From the NCBI GenBank assembly GCA_030145945.1, contig JASLDK010000411.1, positions 1-8,204 on the forward strand: DNA of 8,204 nt, given 5' to 3'. Below the pieces are notes generated by a model. It saw only the letters and a program-made list of their open reading frames with translations, was not told the origin of the DNA and did no database searches. The stretch is from Nocardioides sp. Its GTDB lineage: Bacteria > Actinomycetota > Actinomycetes > Propionibacteriales > Nocardioidaceae. Both the position numbers and the translations under genes were made by a program. How positions within the stretch are numbered: the stretch's first letter is position 1; each line of letters opens with the position of its first letter. Shown in pieces: positions 1-5,797 of the stretch.

Positions 1-17
1 TGGCTCCAGGAGGAACC

Positions 18-419
18 GTGTCCGATGCCCTGACCGAGACCACCGTCCTCGCCGCGGCCGACCGCTTGGTGGCCGCGTTCGCAGCGACCGACACAGCGGC
101 GTACTTCGGCTCCTTCCGGCCCGACGCGACCTTCTGCTTCCACACCGAGAAGTCCCGCCTCGACGACCGGGCCGCCTACGAGGCGATCTGGGCGTCGTGG
201 CTGGCCGACGGCTGGCGGGTCCTCGACTGCGTCAGCACCGATCGCAGGGTCCAGCTCCTCGGGGAGACCGCGATCTTCACCCACACCGTCCGTACGACGG
301 TCCGCCCGGCGACCAGCGCACCGGAGGAGTCGTACGTCGAACGCGAGACGATCGTGTTCGTTGACGGCCCCGACGGTCTCCTTGCCGTCCACGAGCACCT
401 TTCGACCATCCCCGAGTGA
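18..419 (+). CDS. SnoaL/NTF2-like small protein, probable partner of the downstream permease gene
   Basis: This 133-aa protein looks like a single-domain member of the NTF2/SnoaL superfamily (cone-shaped alpha+beta fold). The N-terminal helix (about residues 9-30, ADRLVAAFAATDTAAYF) leads into a strand with FRPDATFCFHTE (33-44). A helix around RAAYEAIWASWL (51-62) follows, then the C-terminal sheet ends in GLLAVHEHLSTIPE (120-133), a closing motif typical of SnoaL_3-type proteins. No signal peptide or membrane segment is seen, so it is probably cytosolic. The GTG start is chosen because AGGAGG lies at 8-13, four bases upstream. The stop is seven bases before the permease ATG, so the two genes are very likely co-transcribed. 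The fold includes both enzymes (isomerases, hydrolases) and non-catalytic binding proteins, and the substrate cannot be read from the sequence. Family assignment is fairly safe; function is unknown. Confidence 0.82.
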   Translation: MSDALTETTVLAAADRLVAAFAATDTAAYFGSFRPDATFCFHTEKSRLDDRAAYEAIWASWLADGWRVLDCVSTDRRVQLLGETAIFTHTVRTTVRPATSAPEESYVERETIVFVDGPDGLLAVHEHLSTIPE

Positions 420-426
420 GGCCCCG

Positions 427-1968
427 ATGAGCACCGGAACCGACGAACCCACGCCTGCCGGCGCCGCAAGCATGACGCCGACCGCGCCCCCTTCCGCGAC
501 CACGGTCGAGGTCAACGGCATCGCGCCGATCCCCGACGACGAGCGCTCGGCCTCACCGCTGGACCTGTTCCGGCTGATCTTCGGCGGCGCGAACACCTTC
601 GCGACCGTCGTGCTCGGCACGTTCCCGATCGTGTTCGGACTGTCCTTCTGGCAGGGCGTCGCGTCGATCCTGATCGGTCTGCTGATCGGCGCCGCACTGC
701 TCGCGCCGATGGCCCTGTTCGGTGCCCGCAACGGCACCAACAACGCCGTCTCGTCGTCGGCCCACCTGGGCGTGCACGGCCGGGTCGTCGGTTCGTTCCT
801 GTCACTGCTGACCGCGCTCGCGTTCTTCTCGATCTCGGTCTGGTCGTCGGGCGACATGCTGATCGGCGCCGCGCACCGGGCGATCAAGATCCCCGAGAAC
901 GACGTCAGCCTGGCGTTCGGCTACGGCCTGTTCGCCGTACTGGTTCTCGCCGTTTGCATCTATGGCTTCCGTTTCATGCTCCTGGTCAACAAGGTCGCCG
1001 TCATCGCTACGACCGTGCTCTTCGTGCTCGGCATCATCGCGTTCGCCGGGGACTTCGATGCGGGGTACGCCGGCACCGCCACGGGTGACATGTTCTGGCC
1101 GGCCTTTGTCGGCGCGGTCCTGATCGTGATGTCGAACCCTGTTTCCTTCGGCGCCTTCCTCGGGGACTGGTCGCGCTACATCCCGCGCGAGACCCCGGCC
1201 CGCAAACTGATGGGCGCCGCCTTCGGCGCCCAACTCGCGACCCTGGTGCCGTTCGCGTTCGGCCTCACCACCGCAACCATCGTCGCGACCGAGCAACCCG
1301 ACCTGTTCGCTGCTGGCAGCTATTCCGGTGGACTGCTCGCTGTCTCCCCCGGCTGGTTCATGCTGCCGGTGTGTCTGATCGCCGTGATCGGAGGACTTTC
1401 GACAGGTACGACGGCCCTCTACGGCACCGGACTCGACTTCTCGAGTGTGTTCCCGCGATTCACCCGCGTTCAGGCCACGGCGTTCATCGGCGTCTTCGCC
1501 ATCGCGTTCATCTTCGTCGGCCGGTTCGCCATCGACGTGGTCACCAGCATCAGCACCTTCGCCGTCCTCATCGTCGTGTGCACCGCGCCGTGGATGGTCG
1601 TGATGATGATCGGCTGGTACACCCGTCGCGGCTGGTACGACTCCGACTCCCTGCAGGTCTTCAACCGGCGCCAGCGTGGCGGTCGCTACTGGTTCGCGCA
1701 CGGCTGGAACTGGCGCGCGATGGGCGCCTGGCTGGTGTCTGCCGGCGTCGGCCTGATGTTCGTCAACCTGCCCGGGCAGTTCGTCGGGTGGCTGGGCAAC
1801 CACGCCAACGGGATCGACTTGAGCATCCCGATCAGCCTGGGTCTCGCGGCTGTGCTCTATCTCGGGGCGTTGCGGATCTTCCCGGAGCCCGCGGACGCAT
1901 TCGGCCCTGAGGGCCCGCGCCTGGTCCCGGCCGGTCCGGCCGCGAACCACCCGATCATCGGGGACTGA
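427..1968 (+). CDS. NCS1-family permease (cytosine/purine/allantoin type)
   Basis: A 513-aa integral membrane transporter of the nucleobase:cation symporter-1 family. The soluble N-terminus (about 1-45) carries the family-typical run VEVNGIAPIPDDER before LDLFRLIFGGANTF. About a dozen hydrophobic segments follow, for example near 60-75, 78-100, 121-145, 164-182, 186-207, 224-242, 262-285, 308-325, 350-366, 372-397, 432-448 and 465-483. DWSRYIP (247-253) matches the conserved DxSRY region of CodB-like transporters, and the asparagine in MSNPVSFGAFLGDW lies just before it. By family knowledge it would use an ion gradient to import a nucleobase, hydantoin, allantoin or related nitrogen compound. 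The exact substrate is not readable. ATG 427 is preferred because it follows the upstream stop by seven bases, with GAGG at 418-421 as a weak ribosome site; an upstream in-frame ATG at 361 would overlap the previous gene. The length is normal for the family. Confidence 0.9.
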   Translation: MSTGTDEPTPAGAASMTPTAPPSATTVEVNGIAPIPDDERSASPLDLFRLIFGGANTFATVVLGTFPIVFGLSFWQGVASILIGLLIGAALLAPMALFGARNGTNNAVSSSAHLGVHGRVVGSFLSLLTALAFFSISVWSSGDMLIGAAHRAIKIPENDVSLAFGYGLFAVLVLAVCIYGFRFMLLVNKVAVIATTVLFVLGIIAFAGDFDAGYAGTATGDMFWPAFVGAVLIVMSNPVSFGAFLGDWSRYIPRETPARKLMGAAFGAQLATLVPFAFGLTTATIVATEQPDLFAAGSYSGGLLAVSPGWFMLPVCLIAVIGGLSTGTTALYGTGLDFSSVFPRFTRVQATAFIGVFAIAFIFVGRFAIDVVTSISTFAVLIVVCTAPWMVVMMIGWYTRRGWYDSDSLQVFNRRQRGGRYWFAHGWNWRAMGAWLVSAGVGLMFVNLPGQFVGWLGNHANGIDLSIPISLGLAAVLYLGALRIFPEPADAFGPEGPRLVPAGPAANHPIIGD

Positions 1969-1987
1969 TCCAGCCTCACGTGTGCGG

Positions 1988-2003
1988 GCTCCGCATCGGG
2001 AGC
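1988..2003 (+). terminator. Weak hairpin after the permease gene
   Basis: GCTCC at 1988-1992 pairs with GGAGC at 1999-2003 across a six-base loop, 19 bp after the permease stop. The stem is only five base pairs and no T-run follows, so this is at best a poor intrinsic terminator. It is the only hairpin I see in the 102-bp gap between the permease and the next gene. Confidence 0.2.
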
Positions 2004-2058
2004 GATGGGGGGACGGGCACAGGCGACTGATCTCAGAGACCGCGTGACAGTTGATCAC

Positions 2059-2064
2059 TAGGTT
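2059..2064 (+). promoter_or_regulatory. Candidate -10 element for a leaderless small gene
   Basis: TAGGTT fits the actinobacterial TANNNT -10 pattern and ends six bases before the GTG at 2071. Transcription would therefore begin at or beside the start codon. No Shine-Dalgarno sequence precedes that GTG, which agrees with a leaderless transcript. No convincing -35 is visible. Confidence 0.35.
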
Positions 2065-2070
2065 GTAGAA

Positions 2071-2400
2071 GTGCCGTACTTCCACGTGTCCTCAACCCTC
2101 AACCGGTCGTCCATCCAAGCCTTCGGGCTCGACTGGAGCCGTATGGGACTTGCCGTCGGCATCGCCGGCAGTCCGACACCGGAGGTCGAGGGGTGTTTTC
2201 TGGCGATACCCGGTGAAGTCGACTTCTTCGTCCGGATCAACAACACGGGCGGACCGGTCGACGTATGGCGCATCGACGGCATTTCCTCGGACCAATTGGT
2301 CGAGGCGCCGGAGGGCTTCAGCTACTACCCAGGAAAGATCAGCCCGCACTGTTTGTCCTTGACGGAGAAGGACCTTCCGCCTGATCCGATGCGGCCATAG
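2071..2400 (+). CDS. Small conserved protein, possibly ADP-ribosyltransferase-like fold
   Basis: A 109-aa protein with no signal peptide or membrane segment. I recognise the general pattern as a conserved actinobacterial hypothetical but know no assigned function. The start YFHVSSTLNRSSIQAFGLDW (3-22) has the order His, small polar residues, Asn, Ile, Gly-Leu seen at the first strand and helix of small ART-like folds (DarT/DUF4433, KptA and similar: H-x-T/S, then N..xI..xGL). GCFLAI (41-46), PVDVWRID (62-69) and YYPGKISPHCLSL (85-97) could be the later strands, including the usual final 'vp-e-i' edge. This is pattern resemblance only, and I cannot point to a complete catalytic triad. The GTG start is supported by the conserved-looking N-terminus beginning at residue 2 and by the candidate -10 upstream. 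There is no ribosome site. It is a stand-alone gene, 43 bp before the DUF222 gene, with no toxin or antitoxin partner recognised. Confidence 0.7.
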   Translation: MPYFHVSSTLNRSSIQAFGLDWSRMGLAVGIAGSPTPEVEGCFLAIPGEVDFFVRINNTGGPVDVWRIDGISSDQLVEAPEGFSYYPGKISPHCLSLTEKDLPPDPMRP

Positions 2401-2415
2401 CGACAGGCGGGTTTG

Positions 2416-2447
2416 TGTCGGAGGGTCCTGATGTCATGGGCTCATGA
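2416..2447 (+). promoter_or_regulatory. Upstream region and dyad at the DUF222 gene start
   Basis: TGTCGGAGGG (2416-2425) is followed by TGTCAT (2432-2437), a possible -10, and ATG 2444 lies where transcription would begin. TCATG (2434-2438) and CATGA (2443-2447) form an inverted repeat with a four-base spacer around the start. The GGAGGG at 2420-2425 lies too far (18 bp) from ATG 2444 to act as its ribosome site, so a leaderless start is favoured. From memory, TGTCGG-type sequences precede many actinobacterial DUF222 genes; I cannot verify that here. Confidence 0.3.
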
Positions 2448-3835
2448 GGGTTTCGGGACTCGATGCAGACGGGATGGACGTGGCGGCGATGGCTGCTGCG
2501 GACGTGTTGTCGTTCGTCGAGTCCCGCCACGTCGACCGGTTGGCTGCTGAGCGCGACATCCTCACCGCGGCCTACCAGTGGGCGGTGCTGCACCACCCCG
2601 ACTCCCTACCGGCGACGGACAAACGCGGGAGGGATCGGGCGAAGCCTGCGGGTGCGGCCGGGACACCGAAGATCACCGAACACGCCGCGGCCGCGTTCGG
2701 TGCCCGGATCCAAACCAGTCCTCATGGGGCACGTCGGTTGATCGCCGACGCGGTCGACCTCACCCTCCGCCTCCCCAAACTGCGGGCCGGGATCGATGCC
2801 GGGACCGTCCGGGTCGCCCACGCCCGCCATGTCGCCGACGCCACCCGCGACCTCACCGACCAGGAAGCCGGCTGGGTCGACGGGGAGGTCGTCGACGCCG
2901 CGGACGGCAGGCTCGCGTGGGCACGATTCGAAGCATTGGTGGAGGGCAAGGTCGCCGCCGCAGCCCCCGAGCTCGCCGCCGCCCGCGAGAAGCAAGCCGC
3001 CCTGGAACGCAGCGTCCGCAAGTCCCGGGTCAACAAGCACGGCAACGCCACCCTCATCGTGAAGGCCGATGCCCCGACGGTCGAGACCATCGACGCCGCC
3101 ATCGCCTTCCTCGCCGAACAATTGAAGGAACGGTTCCCCGACACCTGTCTCGACGAGCGACGCGTCCACGCCCTGAGCTTGTTGGCGAACCCCGATGCCC
3201 ACCTCGACCCCGACGTGGGCCCCGCTGCACCGCGGGTGGTGCTCTACCTCCACCTCTATGGCGAGTCCCCGATCGCAAGGCTCGAGGGCAACGGCCCCGT
3301 CACCACCACCTGGGTCCGACGCCTGCTCGCCGGCACCCTCGCCGCCGGCCCCGGTGGCATCGACCTGGTCAACGCACCCAACGTGAAGATCACGCCCGTG
3401 CTCGACCCCACAGGGTTGGCGCCGGTGGATGCCTACGAGATCCCCGCCCGACACCGCACCGCCGTGCAAGTGCTGCATCCCGGGGACGTGTTCCCCTACG
3501 CGTCCTCGCTGTCGCGGCGGATGGACCTCGACCACGCCATCCCGCACGCGCAGGGCGGTGCAACTTCGGTCGGGAACCTCGCACCCCTCACCAGAACCCA
3601 CCACCGCATCAAGACCCACCACCATGAGAACGGCCGCGGGTGGGAAGTACGACATCCCTTCCCCGGGATCGTGATCTGGCGAGATCCCTACGGAGCCCAC
3701 TACCTGGTTGACGCGACCGGAACCCGACAAGTCACCGGCAACACAGTCACCAGCGACAGTCAGCCGGTCGACCTGTCCGCACCGCGGTTCGATCCCTACG
3801 ACTGTTCCATGCCCGAGGGCAACCTCGCCTCGTAG
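2444..3835 (+). CDS. DUF222 domain protein with C-terminal HNH endonuclease motif (13E12 repeat family type)
   Basis: A 463-aa protein. The N-terminal and central DUF222 region (about 10-330) is mostly helical and includes LSFVESRHVDRLAAERDILTAAY. The C-terminal HNH/McrA-type module is MDLDHAIPHAQGG (360-372), then SVGNLAPLTRTHHRIKTHH (375-393), with D363-H364, N378 and H386-H387 as likely metal and catalytic residues. The usual tail GWEVRHPFPGIVIWRDPYG follows. The CxxC zinc pairs of some HNH proteins are absent, as in one common DUF222 subgroup. By family knowledge this belongs with the M. tuberculosis REP13E12 proteins, which occur in many copies per genome. A DNA-nicking or DNA-cleaving role is inferred from HNH; the biological role is unsettled. 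ATG 2444 is the first in-frame start after a TGA at 2429. The reading frame is intact and its last 40 bp overlap the converging regulator gene. Confidence 0.9.
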   Translation: MRVSGLDADGMDVAAMAAADVLSFVESRHVDRLAAERDILTAAYQWAVLHHPDSLPATDKRGRDRAKPAGAAGTPKITEHAAAAFGARIQTSPHGARRLIADAVDLTLRLPKLRAGIDAGTVRVAHARHVADATRDLTDQEAGWVDGEVVDAADGRLAWARFEALVEGKVAAAAPELAAAREKQAALERSVRKSRVNKHGNATLIVKADAPTVETIDAAIAFLAEQLKERFPDTCLDERRVHALSLLANPDAHLDPDVGPAAPRVVLYLHLYGESPIARLEGNGPVTTTWVRRLLAGTLAAGPGGIDLVNAPNVKITPVLDPTGLAPVDAYEIPARHRTAVQVLHPGDVFPYASSLSRRMDLDHAIPHAQGGATSVGNLAPLTRTHHRIKTHHHENGRGWEVRHPFPGIVIWRDPYGAHYLVDATGTRQVTGNTVTSDSQPVDLSAPRFDPYDCSMPEGNLAS

Positions 3836-4560
3836 GTCTTCTCGATGATCTCGGCCACCAAGGATCCGGCGCGCAGCAGGGCGAGTTGTCGCTGGGCGAT
3901 GCTCTGGATCCGCGCGTCGAGAGCGACGAGCGAGTCGCTGGGGTCGTGGAGATCGCGGAGAGCGGTCATCGCCTTCTGCACGTCCGGAATGCGATAGCCG
4001 CCGGCACGGAGTGCGGCTGTGATGCGGGCTTCGCGGATCGCAGCGACGGGGTAACTGCGCGCCGTACCCGATCGCGTCACCACTCTCTCGGGTGTCACCA
4101 GTCCGCACGACTCCCAGAAGCGAAGGGTCGAGGGTCTGACCCCCAGCGCCTGAGCGAGCTCGGAGATCGTCATCGAGTCGGCTTCGATGGGCGCGGCGTC
4201 GGTCGCCACCTCCGAGCTGATCGATTCTAGCGCGGACCGCGCCCACAGCACGTGGGCACGCTCTGCATTGAGCCGGGTGTGGAACCCACCGATCAGTGCC
4301 GCAGCTTCGTCCGGCGGGCAGGAGCGGACGTCGCGCAGTGCCCGGCGTGCCTCGACTGGACCGACCGCAACGGCGAGATCACGGTAGGCGTTCAGGCCGC
4401 AGACGTGCTCGACGGAGAAGCGGCGATACCCGTTCGCGGATCTGACCGCGGCTGGGATGACGCCCTCAGCCTCGAGATCACGCACCTGTTGGACGGAGTA
4501 TCCGGTCGCGGCAGCCACAGCGGACGTCGACATCCTCTCCGCAACGGCATTCGCCACCAT
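3796..4560 (-). CDS. Tandem MerR-type transcriptional regulator (two helix-turn-helix domains)
   Basis: A 254-aa protein with two MerR-like winged helix-turn-helix units. The first (about 11-78) has TSAVAAATGYSVQQVRDLEA, then NGYRRFSVEHV and the helical RDLAVAVGPVEARRALRDV. A helical linker (about 84-118) follows. The second unit (130-204) has MTISELAQALGVRPSTLRFW, GLVTPERV, the wing ARSYPVAAIREARI and RAGGYRIPDVQKAMTALRDL. A helical C-terminus (209-247) completes it. Classical MerR proteins have one such domain and dimerise, so both halves of a dimer-like reader may be in one chain here. The start at 4560 is chosen because GGAGGG (4570-4565 on this strand) lies four bases upstream. A longer frame back to 4740 would add basic residues that are only the complement of the DUF6194 gene. 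No C-terminal ligand domain or metal-binding cysteine cluster is seen, so the signal is unknown. It is divergent from the DUF6194 gene with a shared operator candidate. Confidence 0.87.
   Translation of the reverse strand: MVANAVAERMSTSAVAAATGYSVQQVRDLEAEGVIPAAVRSANGYRRFSVEHVCGLNAYRDLAVAVGPVEARRALRDVRSCPPDEAAALIGGFHTRLNAERAHVLWARSALESISSEVATDAAPIEADSMTISELAQALGVRPSTLRFWESCGLVTPERVVTRSGTARSYPVAAIREARITAALRAGGYRIPDVQKAMTALRDLHDPSDSLVALDARIQSIAQRQLALLRAGSLVAEIIEKTYEARLPSGMEQS
3814..3827. terminator. Small GCAA-loop hairpin in the convergent overlap
   Basis: CGAGG-GCAA-CCTCG forms a perfect five-pair stem with a GNRA-type loop on the + strand RNA. It lies just before the DUF222 stop and inside the 3' end of the MerR-type gene. 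There is no T-run. It could help end transcripts from either side, but it may equally be a chance result of codon use. Confidence 0.18.
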
Positions 4561-4578
4561 CCAACCCTCCACTAGGAC

Positions 4579-4596
4579 TTCAAGCCCACACTTGAA
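4579..4596. promoter_or_regulatory. Dyad TTCAAG-N6-CTTGAA, candidate operator of the tandem MerR regulator
   Basis: A perfect inverted repeat, TTCAAG (4579-4584) and CTTGAA (4591-4596) with spacer CCCACA, occupies the centre of the 44-bp gap between the divergent regulator ATG (4560) and DUF6194 ATG (4605). Dyads of this size and AT-richer composition between divergent genes are typical MerR-family binding sites (compare the CTCAAG-type arms of SoxR sites). Clear -35/-10 boxes cannot be assigned. Autoregulation together with control of the DUF6194 gene is inferred. Confidence 0.5.
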
Positions 4597-4604
4597 CCGT
4601 GAGT

Positions 4605-5060
4605 ATGAACCAGATCGTCCAAACAATCCGATCCTTCGACGGCACACTCGAACTCGCCCCCGAGGAAGGCAGCGCGTTTCCGGAGATCGCGTGGGGTGAC
4701 CACTTCTTCTACTACGCGCCCGACGGGCAGGTGCCGGCACGCGAACAGCCCTACGCCACGATCGTGACGAAGAACTATCCGGACGACTCCTCCTCCGAGC
4801 TCGATGACCCCGACCGCTGGCGGTTGAACATCCATGTCGGCACCGAGAGGTTCACCGAACTGACGGGCGAGGAGCCCCGGTCAGGGTCGACAGCATGGGA
4901 CTACGCAGCCACCGATGTGGTCCTTCCGCACCCGGTGTACCGCACCCAGGGCTGGGTGTCGATCATCAACCCGAACACCCGCACCAGCGCCTTGGCAGCA
5001 GACCTCCTGCGCCAGGCACACATGGACGCCCAGCGCCGCTCCGCACGACGCGGGGCCTGA
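4605..5060 (+). CDS. DUF6194 family protein
   Basis: This 151-aa cytosolic protein matches my memory of the DUF6194 family. The signature parts are an N-terminal MNQIVQTIRSFDG helix and EEGSAFPEIAWGDHFFYYAP (about 20-39), followed by REQPYATIVTKNYPDD. Then come WRLNIHVGTERFTELTGEEP and the closing VVLPHPVYRTQGWVSIINP region, with a final helix ending QRRSARRGA. No catalytic motif or cofactor site is recognisable, and the function of the family is not known to me. ATG 4605 is preferred; an in-frame GTG at 4599 would add two residues, and a TGA at 4593 excludes anything longer. No good ribosome site precedes it, so the mRNA may be leaderless or nearly so. The divergent tandem-MerR gene suggests inducible expression. 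The stop lies six bp from the stop of the convergent TetR gene. Confidence 0.83.
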   Translation: MNQIVQTIRSFDGTLELAPEEGSAFPEIAWGDHFFYYAPDGQVPAREQPYATIVTKNYPDDSSSELDDPDRWRLNIHVGTERFTELTGEEPRSGSTAWDYAATDVVLPHPVYRTQGWVSIINPNTRTSALAADLLRQAHMDAQRRSARRGA

Positions 5061-5066
5061 ACCACC

Positions 5067-5711
5067 TCAGCGCGCGGCGATGCCGTCGTACATGACGGCC
5101 CGGATGGCAGCGCTGAGCCGGTCCTGCCGCTCGGGGGTCGGGTCGCGGAGGGCGGCGAGGACCGAGCCGAGGATCATGCCGTTGATGGCCTGGGCGGTCG
5201 GTTCGACGTCGAGGTCGGCACGCAGGTAGCCGAGCCGGACGCCGTGCTCGAGATAGGCAGCGGTGAGTGGGGTGGTGGCGTCGAAGAGCTCGACCATCCG
5301 CTCCCGCATCGCGTCGTCGATGCCTGCTGCCGAGATCAGGAGCTGCGGCATCCGGGGGTCCGCGCTGAAGATCCGTGCGAGCGCCGTACCGATCCGGGCC
5401 GACTGGGCGCGGTAGTCCTCGAGATTGGCGACCGCATCGGGTGCGTTCTCGTCGGCGAGCGCGGCCACGATCCGGCCGATCAGGTCATCGATGACGTGCT
5501 CGACGATGTCCCGCTTGTTCTCGAAGTAGCGGTAGAAGGTGCCGTGGCCGATCCCGAGTCGAGCAGCAATGTCCGCGATGCCCGTCGCGTGATAGCCCTG
5601 CTCGGCGAAACAGGTGAACGCCGCATCGATGATCTCGCGGCGGGTCTCGGCCTTGCGACGCTCCAGGCGTGACGCCGCCTGGGTGGACACACCGTCGGTG
5701 ATCGCCGTCAT
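5067..5711 (-). CDS. TetR/AcrR-family transcriptional repressor
   Basis: A 214-aa protein, normal length for TetR. The N-terminal DNA-binding domain includes TRREIIDAAFTCFAEQGYHA (23-42), the helix-turn-helix TGIADIAARLGIGHGTFYRY (43-62) and FENKRDIVEHVIDDL (63-77). The C-terminal half is helical (LEDYRAQSARIGTALARIF and AYLEHGVRLGYLRADLDVEPTAQAINGMILGSVLAAL), as expected for a ligand-binding and dimer domain. It reads away from the patatin-SDR-monooxygenase operon across an 86-bp gap, so it is probably the local repressor, released by a lipid-like or ketone-like ligand. That role is an inference from position. The ATG at 5711 has no clear Shine-Dalgarno sequence; a GTG at codon 8 is an alternative but also lacks a strong site. 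A GCCGTC/GACGGC hairpin lies within its 3' end. Confidence 0.93.
   Translation of the reverse strand: MTAITDGVSTQAASRLERRKAETRREIIDAAFTCFAEQGYHATGIADIAARLGIGHGTFYRYFENKRDIVEHVIDDLIGRIVAALADENAPDAVANLEDYRAQSARIGTALARIFSADPRMPQLLISAAGIDDAMRERMVELFDATTPLTAAYLEHGVRLGYLRADLDVEPTAQAINGMILGSVLAALRDPTPERQDRLSAAIRAVMYDGIAAR
5082..5099. terminator. Hairpin 22 bp past the DUF6194 stop, inside the TetR 3' end
   Basis: GCCGTC (5082-5087) and GACGGC (5094-5099) form a perfect six-pair stem with a six-base loop. The position suits termination of the DUF6194 transcript, which otherwise has only six bp of intergenic room. No T-run follows, so support is weak and the sequence also encodes TetR residues. Confidence 0.22.
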
Positions 5712-5725
5712 GTCTCGGGAGCCTA

Positions 5726-5761
5726 TTGCAGAACAGCGGATCTGACGATACGTTCCGGAAC
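5726..5761 (+). promoter_or_regulatory. Candidate promoter and overlapping TetR operator of the lipase operon
   Basis: TTGCAG (5726-5731) and TACGTT (5749-5754) are separated by exactly 17 bases and could be the -35 and TANNNT -10 of a + strand promoter starting near 5761. The perfect ten-base palindrome GTTCCGGAAC (5752-5761) covers the end of that -10 and the predicted start, as expected for a repressor site. On the other strand TATCGT (5750-5745) could be the -10 for the TetR gene, so the palindrome would control both. CAGAAC (5729-5734) and GTTCTG (5776-5781) form a second, wider-spaced inverted pair flanking it. Confidence 0.42.
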
Positions 5762-5797
5762 TGACATTCCATTCCGTTCTGGATCCGGGGAGGCCGC

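Noticed and set aside
802..2085. 427-aa open frame on the - strand under the permease gene
   Set aside because: It lies wholly opposite the permease, is rich in Arg, Glu, Asp and Gly with no recognisable domain, and is explained by GC-rich codon usage of the real gene.
2431..2490. ATG 2431, well spaced from GGAGGG, as the DUF222 start
   Set aside because: It is out of frame with the DUF222/HNH product and soon meets a stop; the domain frame begins at ATG 2444.
2578..3627. 349-aa + strand frame inside the DUF222 gene
   Set aside because: Arg/Pro/Gly-rich product with no motif. The DUF222/HNH frame fully accounts for the region.
2606..4246. 546-aa open frame on the - strand across the DUF222 gene and part of the MerR-type gene
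   Set aside because: It has no domain and spans the coding strands of two well-supported genes in another frame. The length is a high-GC artefact.
4561..4740. Longer N-terminus for the tandem-MerR regulator
   Set aside because: The extra 60 residues are basic and featureless, lie opposite the DUF6194 coding region, and would bury the dyad. ATG 4560 has a well-placed GGAGGG.
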